Source: Ulva prolifera (taxonomy: Eukaryota; Chlorophyta; Ulvophyceae; Ulvales; Ulvaceae). From it: a stretch of 64,000 nt of DNA. The stretch spans positions 2,096,800 to 2,160,799 of the forward strand of contig CM041198.1 of the NCBI GenBank assembly GCA_023078555.1, in the 5' to 3' direction. Positions 1 to 11,634 of this stretch are shown piece by piece. Positions within the stretch are counted from its first letter, which is position 1. Every line of letters begins with the position of its first letter. Below the pieces are notes generated by a model. The model ran no database searches. It worked only from the letters and a program-made list of their open reading frames with translations, and had not been told where the DNA came from. A program made the position numbers and the translations under genes.

Positions 1-2985
1 GCTATTCTTTCATTGAGAACCTCGAGGGCATGCCTGAGAGACTCTTCTTCGGCCTCTGCCTGGCGCTTCTCCAGAGCTGGATGAGTATCTTTTTTCTTTG
101 CCTTCTGCAGAACAACGATGCTGTCACACGATCTCTCGCACCTACGGAAACAACATGACTCACATGACCAGCATATATACGATGTTGATGCATCAGCAAG
201 CGCACTGCATCATCATGAACGCGCGTACATGAGCCTGGGCTTATGAAAGCACAGATTATGTCAACCTTGTGGAGGTTTGTTCAGATCAAGGCGTACCGGT
301 TCATCCTCCTGTATGTCCATCTCTGTTGGCCCGCTCCGCCGAGTCTTGGGCACTGGCATCTCGTCGTCCGCAACTTCCAGGCCGGCTGCCACTATGTGGG
401 GTAGGACCTCGAGTTCTACGTCATCGCTGTCAGGTACATCCTTCCGTGTTCGGTTGAGAACCGGAGGCGAAGGGGGCAGATCGGCGAGTGACCTGTCGCT
501 GCCTCTCTTGCGGGCGCGTCTCCCGCCGTTGCTGGTCTCGGCCTGCGTAGCAAAGCATGTCGCGATACTGTATCGACGCGACTTTCACGGATGACATCGC
601 TTTAAAATCCCTGCGTCATGTACAGCGTGGCCGCGAAGACGTACCCGGCCACCTTGTTGGCTCCTCCGGTGAGTGGGACGCAACGGAGATTCCGCTGTCT
701 GTTCCCTTTTCATCTCACCCAGGATGAAATCCCTAAAGTAGTGGTTGTCAGCCACGTACACTCCGTCTTCCCGTGCCCACTGCGCGGCCGACTTCATCGT
801 GCCATCGCCGTAAGCAGTCCTGGTTCCGATTCTGGACAGCTGCATGTATAGGTGATGTGTCAGTGGCGTGCGCTTGTCACGTGCACTAGGATGCTGTTGC
901 CTAATGTGTTCGTTGTGCAGTAGCAAAACGTCCGCATCAGATGGGTCAGGCGCGGTGCACGAGAATGGTTGGCCCACCAACCATTCGGGCATGCATGCAC
1001 GTCAGTATTCACGCGCTGCGGAATGGTTGGTGGCTCACCAACCATTCGGGGCCCGTGGATAGTGAGATGCAGGCATGCCCGAATGGTCGGTGGCCCACCG
1101 GCCATTCGGGCATGCATGCATGTCACTATTAACGCGCCTCGGAATGGTTGGTGGCCCACCGACCATTCGGGCATTCAGGCATCTCACTATCCACGGGCCC
1201 CGAATGGTCGGTGGACCACCGGCCATTCGGGCATGCATGCACGTCACTATTAACGCGCCTCGGAATGGTTGGTGGCCCACCGACCATTCGGGCATTCAGG
1301 CATCTCACTATCCACGGGCCCCGAATGGTCGGTGGACCACCGGCCATTCGGGCATGCATGCACGTCACTATTAACGCGCCTCGGAATGGTTGGTGGCCCA
1401 CCGACCATTCGGGCATTCAGGCATCTCACTATCCACGGGCCCCGAATGGTCGGTGGGCCACCAGCCATTCGGGCATGCATGCACGTCACTATTAACGCGC
1501 CTCGGAATGGTTGGTGGCCCACCGACCATTCGGGCATTCAGGCATCTCCCTATCCACGGGCCCCGAATGGTCGGTGGGCCACCAGCCATTCGGGCATGCA
1601 TGCACGTCACTATTAACGCGCCTCGGAATGGTTGATGGCCCACCGGCCATTCGGGCATTCAGGCAGCTCACTATCCACGGGCCCCGAATGGTCGGTGGGC
1701 CACCAGCCATTCGGGCATGCATGCACGTCACTATTAACGCGCCTCGGAATGGTTGGCGGCCCACCATCCATTCCGAGCAGTCCTGCATGTACGTCACGAT
1801 CCGGGAGCAAGAAGAACGCGCCTGTTCTTGCTCCACGTCCTTCACTGCCGCGGTCACTCTCGGGTCCTTGCGGTCTCGCTCGCTCTGCCGCATCTTCTTG
1901 TTGTGATCAAATGCTCGTCGAGGGAAACCCCTGCAAGAACAGGATGATCACGACTGTGCGTGTGTGCTTACACGAACACAGGATGACCACCGATTACGGC
2001 CGAACAGGTGCATCCTGACACAGTCGTGATGCACAGTCGTGATGTCGCATGCCCAAGAGGACACGCACTTGTACTTCACGTCCCTCATCATGGCTTGCTG
2101 GCCCCGAAATGCTGCTGCTATGTTCCTCGCAGCCGTGTACGCCGTCCCCTCTTTGCCCGCCTGCAGAAGTCAATCAAGTCTGGTCGTCATCGATGTACTG
2201 TGGTGGCCATTGCCTCCCGCGGAGCGGAGGCCGTGGCGACCACTTCCAGCAAGAAAACAACAACTGGGTCATTCACACTACACGCTCAGCCATACAACAC
2301 AACACGAAACCATCCCAATCCACCGTAATCTTCACACTACCGTATGGCAACCGCCCCAGCAAGTCAGGCCGGCGATAGAGTCAAGTTGTTAGCAGGCATA
2401 GCACAAGCGTACCCCCGCTGCTGCCGCTGCGATCGCACCAACGTGCTGATGCATCAGCATACTTCCTTCATACATCCGCAGCTTTGGGTCGCCGGTGTCC
2501 TTCAGCAGCGCCTGCATCAGCGGAGACGCCTTGTCCTCGTCCCTCATCTGGCCCAGGATCGCCGACAGCTTGTCAGTCCACATCAGAACTCCCGACTGTA
2601 GTACCTCCCACACGTGATCGCTGTCGCACGTCGCAGCGGTAGCAGTGGAGCCCGCTGTGCGTGCCGACGCCCCTGGAGCGGAGCCTCGATTCTTCCGCAG
2701 GTTGATGGGCTGGACCAACACCGGGGGCTCGATGCCGCCAGCGATCTTCCCCTTATCGAAGTAGAATGAAATACATCTCTTCAGGGACTCCACGCTGTCG
2801 AGGTCCAAGGTGGCGTCCTCGTCGTTGGCCGACGACAGTGTCATGCCGTCCGACCCCCCTCCCCTTCGCCAGATACTCCTCGCTAGCACGTCCAGCATCC
2901 CATTCGCAGAGTCGTCATCCGCACTGTCTTTGTCGACGACGATCGCGGCCTCTCGCTTGAACTGAAATTGAAGGCTGTTCGACAT
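1..2985 (-). CDS. Unidentified multi-exon gene, 3' end beyond the left edge
   Basis: I do not recognise this gene. Four exons join with matching phase 0: 2985-2413, 839-645, 542-297 and 104 to beyond base 1, with donors GTACGC, GTACGT and GTACGC and acceptors ending GCAG. The start is the ATG at 2985 (MSNSLQFQFKREAAIV). Exon 1 (191 codons) is acidic early and ends in an Ala run. Exon 2 holds GDGTMKSAAQWAREDG. Exon 3 is rich in Arg, Lys and Asp (RARKRGSDRSLADLPP). Exon 4 is charged and coiled-coil-like (KAKKKDTHPALEKRQAEAEE). Intron 1 is about 1.6 kb and carries the 121-bp hairpin array. The ATG lies immediately beside the broken 5' end of the transposase piece on the other strand, so this may be another transposon gene rather than a host gene. 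The exon chain is well supported by frame and splice sites; joining exon 1 to exon 2 across the array is the weakest link. Confidence 0.5.
961..1775. repeat. Tandem array of 121-bp units, each with two hairpins (array 1)
   Basis: The phrase GGAATGGTTGGTGG recurs at 1141, 1262, 1383, 1504, 1625 and 1746, so the period is 121 bp. Each unit is a dimer of two roughly 60-bp monomers. Each monomer has an imperfect palindrome of the form GAATGGTYGGTGG-N-CCACCRRCCATTC followed by GGGCATNCANGCA and TCACTAT. The left two monomers are diverged. Long open frames on both strands across the array are products of the repeat, not genes. It lies inside the long first intron of the minus-strand gene that starts at 2985. 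Confidence 0.95.
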
Positions 2986-3066
2986 CGTGACCCTTACACA
3001 ACAGAGAGGACCGGAACCAGCATACCGCGCCCGGAGCTCCAGCATACCGCGCCCCGGATCAAAGCA

Positions 3067-4218
3067 GCTCAAGACGCGTTGATGAAGTACGGCGCGATGG
3101 CAGAAGATCTCTTTGGGGGGGAGGTGATCTGCACCTTCAAGCTTCATATTGCAGCCTGGCACCTACCGGACCAGGTGAGATGCTGTGGGCCTGCGTTCTT
3201 CTGTCTAGAGTTCTGGATCGAACGCATGGTGCAGCTACTTAAACGGCTGATCAAATATCGTTCCACCAAATCACCAGAGAAAGTGTATGTCAACGATGAG
3301 CTGCTGCGGCGCACATGTATGAGGCTGCTTCACAGCAGCGAGACGGCAGAGGCGGCCATGCGCACGTTGCAAGAGGCCGTGGCCTCAGAGAAACGCCGTC
3401 GGTCAACACGGCGCAAGGTCCGGGCCGCTGTGCACATGGGCGACACCGACTCTGATGACGGTGATGACGACAGGGTGTTTGGGGCGGGTAAGGACCTCGA
3501 CGCCGAAGAGAAGAAAGAAGTGATGCCGCTGGGGTACACTGGGGTCGGTGAGTTGTCCGGGCTGCCTTACCTGCTCTACCACCAGGACGCCCTGCAGGAG
3601 GCAGGGTGGCCGACCCAGCGGGTCCTGGGTGCGGGCTACGGCAGGAGAGAGGCCATCATGCGGGCGCTTGGGCTGCCGGTTGCTGGGGAGGTTGTTGCTG
3701 AGCGGCAGCTCTGTGAGGTGCACCTGCGAAAATTCCTGCGAGGGCGGGCTTTGGTAGGGGATGTCCTGACCTGTGCGCAGCACACTGGTCAGGGTAAGAA
3801 AGACAATCGATGGTGCCTGTTGAAGTACCATGTAGTAGAAGAGGGTACGAATAGGGGCCAGGATCGGTACTATGTCGGCGACTTGCAATACATAGTCCGG
3901 GCCAGGCTCAGCACGGCAAACGGGACGCATATCTGTAGAACCTGCACTGTAGAGGCCAGCGTACTGTACCTCGGTGTGACAGACGTGTACGAGTGTAGTA
4001 CACCCTATACACCCGGATGCAGGGAGGCGGATGAGGAGCTGAACCGCGCTCCCGAGTTTTACAGGGTTGATGGCGTGCATCACCGTTCCTCGGCTTACAC
4101 TGGCCGGTATGTAGTGAACATTGATGCTATGGCCGGGCAGCTGGTTCCGGTGAAACGGACGGCAGGAGGTGTTCAGTACTGGCAGACAGCGAATAAGGCC
4201 TCCGGGCGTACTGTGTAA
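3067..4218 (+). pseudogene. Transposase C-terminal fragment, TNP2/KDZ-like
   Basis: An open frame of about 380 codons ends with TAA at 4216-4218. Its first part reads CTFKLHIAAWHLPDQV, then a Gly, then EFWIERMVQLLKR and PEKVYVNDELLRR. This resembles the C-terminal part of TNP2-like and KDZ transposases, where a Leu-His-rich helix is followed by a conserved Glu and a Lys-rich helix. A central acidic stretch (DSDDGDDD) is followed by a Cys-containing beta-rich tail. The RNase H-like catalytic core expected upstream is missing: about 80 bases upstream the opposite strand already encodes the start of another gene. A splice acceptor-like CAG precedes 3067, and the first ATG in frame is at 3082. 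No break is seen inside the remaining frame. Family assignment rests on motif memory only. Confidence 0.55.
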
Positions 4219-4253
4219 GTAGGTCATCCCCCATATGGCGGCCACCGTGCGGA

Positions 4254-4390
4254 ATGCATGTGCCCAGTCAGCGCCACCGTGGAATGGTCGGTGGCCCACC
4301 AACCATTCCGCATGCGAGTAATGCATGTGCCCAGTCAGCGCCACCGTGGAATGGTTGGTGGCCCACCAACCATTCCGCATGCGAGCAATG
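4254..4390 (+). promoter_or_regulatory. Two 67-bp hairpin repeats upstream of the protease gene (array 2)
   Basis: Two 67-bp units start at 4254 and 4321, with the beginning of a third at 4388. Each has GCCCAGTCAGCGCCACCGTG, then the palindrome GAATGGTYGGTGG-C-CCACCAACCATTC, then CGCATGCGAGYAATGCATG. The same unit in the same orientation relative to the gene occurs upstream of the second protease copy (array 4). The protease ATG follows about 230 bp downstream. Confidence 0.85.
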
Positions 4391-4411
4391 CATGTGGCCA
4401 GCACTACACCA

Positions 4412-4433
4412 GTGTCTACAGGATGCCCGCGTG
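4412..4433 (+). promoter_or_regulatory. Conserved motif GTGTCTACAGGATGCCCGCG
   Basis: This motif follows array 2 and lies 184 bp upstream of the protease ATG. Near-identical copies follow arrays 3 and 4 in gene orientation (12689-12670 and 15907-15886). It is therefore shared by two unrelated coding regions. A promoter or transposase-binding role is inference. Confidence 0.6.
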
Positions 4434-4616
4434 AACAGCGTCGATGCTGTGACGTCCTGTGGAGTTGGCCAAGGCCAGCCTGGCTTCTCAAGGACACGCG
4501 CTTCTCACACGCGCTGTATCCATGTACCTCCTTTACAGTACACCACGCGTCTCGCTCCAGCTTGTGTAGTATTAGCTCCCATTGTCGTTCGAGCCCGTGG
4601 CCCGCGATTCATTCCG

Positions 4617-7485
4617 ATGTCTTCAACGTTGAACATTGCCACGATCACCGTGCAAACGCTGAAATCATACCTCACTGAATTAGATAGTAGAGCTCAATAT
4701 GAGCCTACTTTTTATAGGTTCGTGGAGGTAGCGTCACAGGGAAACTGGGTTCCTGGCCACCGCATTCCGTCGCTGGTCATGGACAGGCCACACGGCTTTC
4801 CGGTGGACATGATGGAATCCGGCTGGGTATTGACAGCTTACGATGTCGCGATGATAGATACCATCCTTGCCGGCGATAAAAAGGCGGAGTCCAGGATGAT
4901 GGCAGGCTTCTCGGCCATGGGAAGGGTAATAACCCGCGAAGTAGCGGCCGCAAGTACTCCATACCGAGCTGCTACGCACCATTTAAAGCTGCTATGGGTC
5001 GCGCTGCGAGAAGCCGCGTTTCAGCGGGCCGTCCAGTCAGAAGCACCGTGCGGGCTGCATGCCATCATGGTGTACAGGTCCGTCGCCACGACCCAAGGCC
5101 CCGACGAGACCATGGCAGGGCTTCTGCTTCGCCTCCGGATGACCATCGGTGGCCGGCCGATTGCAGCATGGTGGGATAGGCTCCAGGCCAGCGCCCCACC
5201 AGCCACTCCGATGTGGCCCAGACCGGCGGTCCTCGAGGCCCGCTTAACGGCGCCAGTAATACCGCCGCAGCTCGCACACCAGGGTGCACAGCCGTCGGCC
5301 CCGCATGGCGGTGTCATGCCATCTGGGTCACCGCAGGCCCCCGAGCCTGGCCCTCCCGAGAGGGCAGAATCCTGCGGCCAGAGCGCTGTGGGGACCACGG
5401 TGGCGTCCCGCCTGGCACCAGCCCCAGACAGCCCCCGGGACGATGACGCAGCGGAACGTGCAGTGGCGGCAACACCGCCAGCGGCTCTGGCGGCTCGACA
5501 GGAGTGCGCGGTCCCCAAGGCAAAGGGGGCTGCTGCTTCTGGGCGTGCAATGATGCACCCTGCCCAGCCCAGGAGGTTCAGCCGCGGCGCAGTACTGGCT
5601 GCAGCCGCCCAGGACCCTCCTGGGCCCACACCGGCCTCGCCGCGCCAGGTAGCCAGGGGCGCTGGGCCGATGGAGGTGGACACCCCAGGCGGTGGGGATG
5701 GCGCAGCTCGCCCATCCGCTTCGGGCCAGTTAGCCGGTGCCGCTGGGCCGATGGAGGTGGACACCCCAGACGGTGGGGATGGCGCAGCTCACCCACCCGC
5801 TGTGGGGAAGGGGTTCTTGTCCCCAGCGAGCTTGCTGCCACCGGAGGGCGGGGGAGGGAGACAGCCACTGAACCGGGCTCCGGAGAGGTCGGATGCCCGG
5901 CCGCTGAAGCGGCTGGCCGCGGAAATGTCGCACGAGGCCCCCACGGGGAACCGCCTCCGCGGCTTGAAGCTCGACGTGGTGGATGTTGAGGGTCCGTCAG
6001 GCAGCGCTGAAGTGCCCAGTGTGAAAGTGCACCTGGCAGATTTCGGTGCCACGAAAGTTACAGTCGAAGTGGCTGTCGACCACTTCCGGGAGTTCTGGGT
6101 GACAGAGTGGTTCAGCTCCCTCCCGGTGCAGTATGCGGTAGTGAAGGCGGCTGTCCTAGCCGGGCCGGGGGTCATTGCGGTCCCGTCAGACCACATCGCA
6201 GGACTGGTCACCCGTGACCCTAGCAGCGACCCCGAGGCCCGTAGAACGCTGATGCACCTCGCCAAGTGGCTGCAGAGGGCGGACGCACTGAACTCAAGGT
6301 GTCTCCTCATCCCGGTGCCAACGGGGAAGCACTGGGCACTTGCAGTGGTGTACTCTCCAAGTGCGATTCCAAATACCATCGTATGCACTTGTAACTGTGC
6401 ATGTGAACACCAACCCCCCAAAAACCCCCGATTTCCCCACCTTCCCCCGTTTGTGCCGTATGACACAGTGCCCCTGTGGACACTCTAACCACCCCTACAT
6501 GCAGGGCTTCTGCTGCTTGGGAAGCGCCCCGTCATGAGCTGGTTTGATTCACTTGCCGACGCGTCGGCAAGTGCACCAACTGCCCTCATAGACGTGATGA
6601 GCCTGGCGCTGTGTCAGGGCCTTACCGGGGTACCCCCCCTAACTGAGCTGCCAGAGGGGTTATCGACACCTGGTCGACAGAAGTTCCAGCCGAAGCGCGG
6701 AGCCAAACAAGGTGCCCTGCCAGCGTTGAAGCCGAAGCACCACCTCAAATTACGCGTGGTATGTCTCATCTGTGTGTCACATCACTGTCCCCGTCAGTTG
6801 CACCGCATCACAGTGTGGCGGACTAGTCCTGCCAGCCACAAGTGGGGCCTCTGAACACAGGCGCGGTGTGCAGGTGAAAGGTGTTCCTGAACAGCGGAAT
6901 ACCTTTGACTGCGGGGTCCACACCTGCCTGATGGCAGAGGCTGTGGGTGACGCCATTAAACAGAGCGACCAGGGTCGCCAGAACATGGTGGTATTGTCCA
7001 CCAGCGACGGGTCCGCTGTGGATCGGGGGGCTGTCAGCCGGCTGAAGCTGTTGAAGGCGGAGCATGTAGTGATATACCGTGTCCTCATGGCACGTGCACT
7101 GTTACAGGAATGGGAGAATAAGGGGCGTGCGGGGGATTTCGTTGGTCGCCTTGGCTCAGAGGAGGCCCGACGCATCTTAATTGATGCCAGGTGGGATGTG
7201 AACCTGAAGGAGCATATCTGCGCGGACCTCACGGAAGAGGAACTACGGTACCGCTCCAGGCACCAATTGCCTCCTTCAGTGCAATGCATGTACGTTGCGC
7301 GTGTCCATGTCCAGGCACCATCGATAGTTGGCATGTCTTCTGACGCGGGAGCATCTGTCTGCAGGCACTGGTTCAGGACGACATTGTGGACTGATATTGT
7401 CCCCAGTGTTCAGAAGCCGGCGGAAGCCCTGAACGCCGAGTATAGATCCCTATTTCAAATGTCATTGCCAAGCCTTAGGCGATAA
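4617..7485 (+). CDS. Ulp1/SENP-like (C48) cysteine protease encoded by a DNA transposon
   Basis: Three exons, 4617-6360, 6505-6758 and 6874-7485, join with matching phases to give 869 aa. Proteases of this clan cut SUMO or similar isopeptide or peptide bonds; here the true substrate is unknown. Residues 1 to about 300 are a folded-looking N-terminal domain (EPTFYRFVEVASQGNWVPG). About 300-470 is a Pro/Ala/Gly-rich linker with two copies of GPMEVDTP. The protease domain fills roughly 470-700. The catalytic residues are visible: His572 in KHWALAVV, Asp596 in SWFDSLAD, Gln673 and Cys679 in EQRNTFDCGVH. The start was chosen at MSSTLNIATITV because upstream frame is only hairpin repeat. A paralogue on the minus strand (15709 down to 14107) matches exon 1. 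The frame is open throughout, so the gene may still be expressed. Confidence 0.85.
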
Positions 7486-8001
7486 ATACAGAATCTGAGC
7501 ATGTTGAGTACAGCAGCTGCGCTGCTCAGTAGATGACTGATGCTGTCAAGGCGGATGTTATTTTAGCAGAAACTACTGACAAAGTTGAGTCATTTGTTGA
7601 TTGTAATACTAACCGCAGACATGTGTTGCATGCGAACTGAAGCCATTGAGGATGGATAGTTATGTTTACACGAGATAACGATTGGGATACTGAGTCGAAA
7701 TCCGTAGGTAAACTGTGGCGTCTTGCCTTATGTACCTATTGTGTTCAGAACAGTGTCAACTGTGCCACCCTGGCAGCAGCCCACAGCGCTTCAGTAATCG
7801 AGATAACGAGGTACAGTGCAGCTGCAGCGAAATGGCATCACGAACATAAGTATCAGCTCGAGACAATACGCACCAGTAATTGCATAGGTATACACGGACT
7901 GCAGGTTACAGATCCGTGTTGTGGCACATCGCACCCCCACGCTAACGCACACACCCCACTGCAATGAACCCCTTCAAATTCCCTACAAATCTACAGGCAG
8001 C
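7486..8001. other. Short convergent intergenic spacer
   Basis: The spacer lies between the stop of the protease gene and the stop of the minus-strand repeat-protein gene. It is less GC-rich than its flanks. I see no gene, repeat or clear signal in it. Confidence 0.6.
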
Positions 8002-11000
8002 CTACTCCCCGCCGGGTATGTCACCGTCATCCGCCTCCAGTATACCCAGCGCGTCTCGTAGTTCACTCATGGGGTCTTGGGGAGACTGCAAACACGGCGC
8101 CAGTTAGGCCACATCACGAGGTCACACTTCGGAATCGTAGATACGGTGGACCGGACAGGGACGACGTAGGTGGACAGGGGACTCATACAACCAGCGACAC
8201 ACCTCCTGACTCGTCAAGAGGACCTCGTTCATGGTGGTGGCGTCTGGAATCAGCCCATGGCCAGAAAGGACCACCATGAGCATGATCCTCTGGTCATCCC
8301 CGGGTGACTGTAGACGCGGGTTGCAGCGCGTCATTGTCCCCCACATGGCAGCGGCACACTGCAGCTTCGTCTCCCTGTCGCAGGTGGATGGACCGGACGA
8401 AGGCGGATCGTCATTTATGGTTATGACGGTCTTGCGGCCACGGTCCTGCTTGTTAACGGATACTACAAGAGTCCCAGGACCGGCTGGCACCAGCGAGGTC
8501 GCTGGGTCCCACATAGGGCGGTCTGGTCCCGATGTGGGGTCGACGGGGTCATACTGAGGCCCGACCGTCGGGGGCTGTGAGGCGGTGGACCTCACAACGC
8601 TCGGGGTGGCCCCCCCTCCGGCCCCCCCCCCCGGCAAGACCCCAGAGGATGGATCCGAAGAGGGGGGGGCAACGCCTGACACGCGGGCCAGAGTACCCAG
8701 AAGGGTACCTCCGTCGGGCCATGATGCGTTCAGGGCCGGTGGTGGCCCTGACGCGCAGCCCCAATCATCCCCGGGCCCCGAGCTGCTGCCAGATCCTGGC
8801 CTATCTGCGGACACCACACTCCCCCCACCCGGGGCCTTTGGCAGGCCCCCCCCGGCAGCAGCTGCCTGCTGCGCCGGCTGCGACAGCGCAGCTGCGGCGG
8901 TGTCAGTGCCGGCGACTGCAGCGGCGGGGCCACTGCCACCACCCCCCCCACCCGCGGCCTTTGGCAGGCCCTCCCCGGCAGCAGCTGCCTGCTGAGCCGG
9001 CTTCGACAGCGCAGCTGCGGCGTTGTCAGTGCCGGCGACTGCAGCGGCGGGGCCACTGCCACCACCCCCCCCACCCGCGGCCTTTGGCAGGCCCTCCCCG
9101 GCAGCAGCTGCCTGCTGAGCCGGCTTCGACAGCGCAGCTGCGGCGTTGTCAGTGCCGGCGGCTGCAGCGGCAGGGCCACCGCCACCACTCCCCCCACCCG
9201 GGGCCTTTGGCAGGCCCCTCCCGGCAGCAGCTGCCTGCTGAGCCGGCTGCGACAGCGCAGCTGCGGCGTTGTCAGTGCCGGCGGCTGCAGCGGCAGGGCC
9301 ACCGCCACCACTCCCCCCACCCGGGGCCTTTGGCAGCCCCCCCCCGGCAGCAGCTGCCTGCTGCGCCGGCTGCGACAGCGCAGCTGCGGCGGTGTCAGTG
9401 CCGGCGACTGCAGCGGCGGGGCCACTGCCACCACCCCCCCCACCCGGGGCCTTTGGCAGGCCCCCCCCGGCAGCAGCTGCCTGCTGAGCCGGCTGCGACA
9501 GCGCAGCTGCGGCGGTGTCAGTGCCGGCATCTGCAGCGGCGGGGCCACTGCCACCACCCCCCCCACCCGCGGCCTTTGGCAGGCCCCCCCCGGCAGCAGC
9601 TCCCTGCTGAGCCGGCTGCGACAGCGCAGCTGCGGCGTTGTCAGTGCCGGCAGCTGCAGCGGCGGGGCCACTCCCACCACCCCCCCCACCCAGGGGCTTC
9701 GGCAAGCCGGCGAGGTCCCCATCACCCGGGTCCACGTCGCTACCAGATCCCTTTCCGCCGCCGGTGGTGCAGGTGGAACTATTCCCACCCCCCTCCGCAG
9801 TGGACACCAGCGGTGCACCCAGGGCATCGGGGGGTAGCTGCTGGTGTACACAATGTGGGAGGTGCCCAAGCTCGCCGCTGTACAGACAGCGAGTGTGTTT
9901 GAAACCATCCCCCTCGCTGTGACTCGCGCGGGCAGTTGAACGCTGTTATGACACTGCAGGGCATCCAGGAAAACACCCAAGAGCGGCATGACACACCTGG
10001 CGCATTCTGGAAACTGCATCCCCATGACGATAGCCCTTGTAGCCAGGATTAGCGCCGCGTCGTACCCCCAGTCCTCAATGTCCTGGAATGATGCAGGGAC
10101 AAGGGCAAGCAACTTACTCTTCTTCTTTGCGCCCCCTTGATCTGCGGCACCTTCAATCTCAGGGACACTGGTGGTGCACAGGAACCGCCATGCCCTCAAT
10201 GCCCAATGCCAGATGGTATCGCCCGGGCAGACGTCAATGAGGAGGGAGGTGAAACGGTGCACCGGGCTCCCGACGCCGGTGGGTGACAGCCCTGCAAGCG
10301 GGGTACCGTTTGAGGCCCACCGGGGGAAAGGCATGGCGTACACTACCAAACCAGGGAGCCGAACCAGCAACACCTCGGAACAGGCAGAGGCAGTCTAGGG
10401 ACGCACAGGAAGTGTTCACAGCGGTGACCAGTATGGCCGCCATGAGAGGATCCAAAAAGCAGGGGCCGGCATCGCGATAGGGTTCAAGTTCCCACCCCGG
10501 GACCCGCATCTTGACATCGGGGTCTGCGTGCGCCCACCCAAACACCATAGCCTGGTAGGCGGCGAAGCAAAGCTGCAGCCCCGACCCGCAGGACTCCCGC
10601 TGCCCACGTACTGGCATGTACGCGACGCAGCCACTAAGCATGGCTTGGTGGAACGTCGTGACATCTGCGAAGCATTCCGCAAAAAGCATCGATTGATCAG
10701 ACTCCTGCATGCTAGTTGAGTATACAACTCCTAGATTGAGTGACTACATGTGCAGCTAACACACGCCGTAGTCGTGGCTACAGGGAGATTCGGATTTGAA
10801 GGAGCCACACCAGCCTCGGATTCAGCAGAGGGTGTGCCGCTGCGTACTCCACAACAAAAGGGGCCAGATTATAGACGGCCGCAACAAAGTCCCCGATGAT
10901 GTCAATGTCCTGCAGACGGTCTGTTTGCTAAATCGCTCCACCCCTGCCCTGATTCCCCGATCGGGCGAAAAGGACACACGCAAGGCCGGAAAGAGGAAAA

Positions 11001-11601
11001 CAGCGATAGGCTACTGGTCAACGTCACATGCGCCAGGCAAGTTTGTAGAGGGTGCCCAGAGAGGAGGAACGCACATATACGTCTATGAGATGAGGGTAGA
11101 AGATGTGGATGTCGGTCAGCAGACCCCCACCGGCGGCCAAGTTTGTCACCGCTTTGGACACCTCACCATTGTGCCCTGACAGGACGGGTCGGCAAGCTGT
11201 CTCCTGATAGACCCGCACTGCCAGTTCATCGCTTGGAGACCTCCCGCTTTCAGAGCAGAGAAGTGCCGCCCTCGTCTTTTCGTACAAGAACAACGAGCAC
11301 AGGGGGTTACAACCCACCGGCACGTTGCAGGTGGGCTCGGGCACCTTGAGTTTGGCTTTGCCCTTTTTACCGCCCGTCCCCTCCTCGGCCTTTGAACGCT
11401 TGGTGCTGGGCACGTCCATGCACTGAGCGTCTGGGGGGAGGCCACTGAAGAAAAAACACCAGGCCCACAACATGGCCCGAGGAGTGGCGACGTAGTACTC
11501 TACAAAACACACCCCGCTCACACAACGTGATACACCACGTGCAACTGTCGGAAACACGGCGACAGGGAGGCACTGTCGACAGTACACAAGTGTCAGAGAG
11601 A

Positions 11602-11634
<33 letters not shown>

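Noticed and set aside
2-205. 67-codon minus-strand frame at the left edge
   Set aside because: A different minus-strand frame, entered after a CAG at 105, is charged and coiled-coil-like and matches the phase of the preceding exon.
1035-1893. Long overlapping open frames on both strands over 1035-1893
   Set aside because: They are translations of the 121-bp hairpin repeat; the same residues recur every 121 bp and no start, splice site or conserved domain supports them.
8532-9902. Plus-strand frame of 456 codons over the minisatellite
   Set aside because: It is antisense to the minus-strand repeat-protein gene, whose flanking exons splice in phase; the plus frame has no supporting exons.
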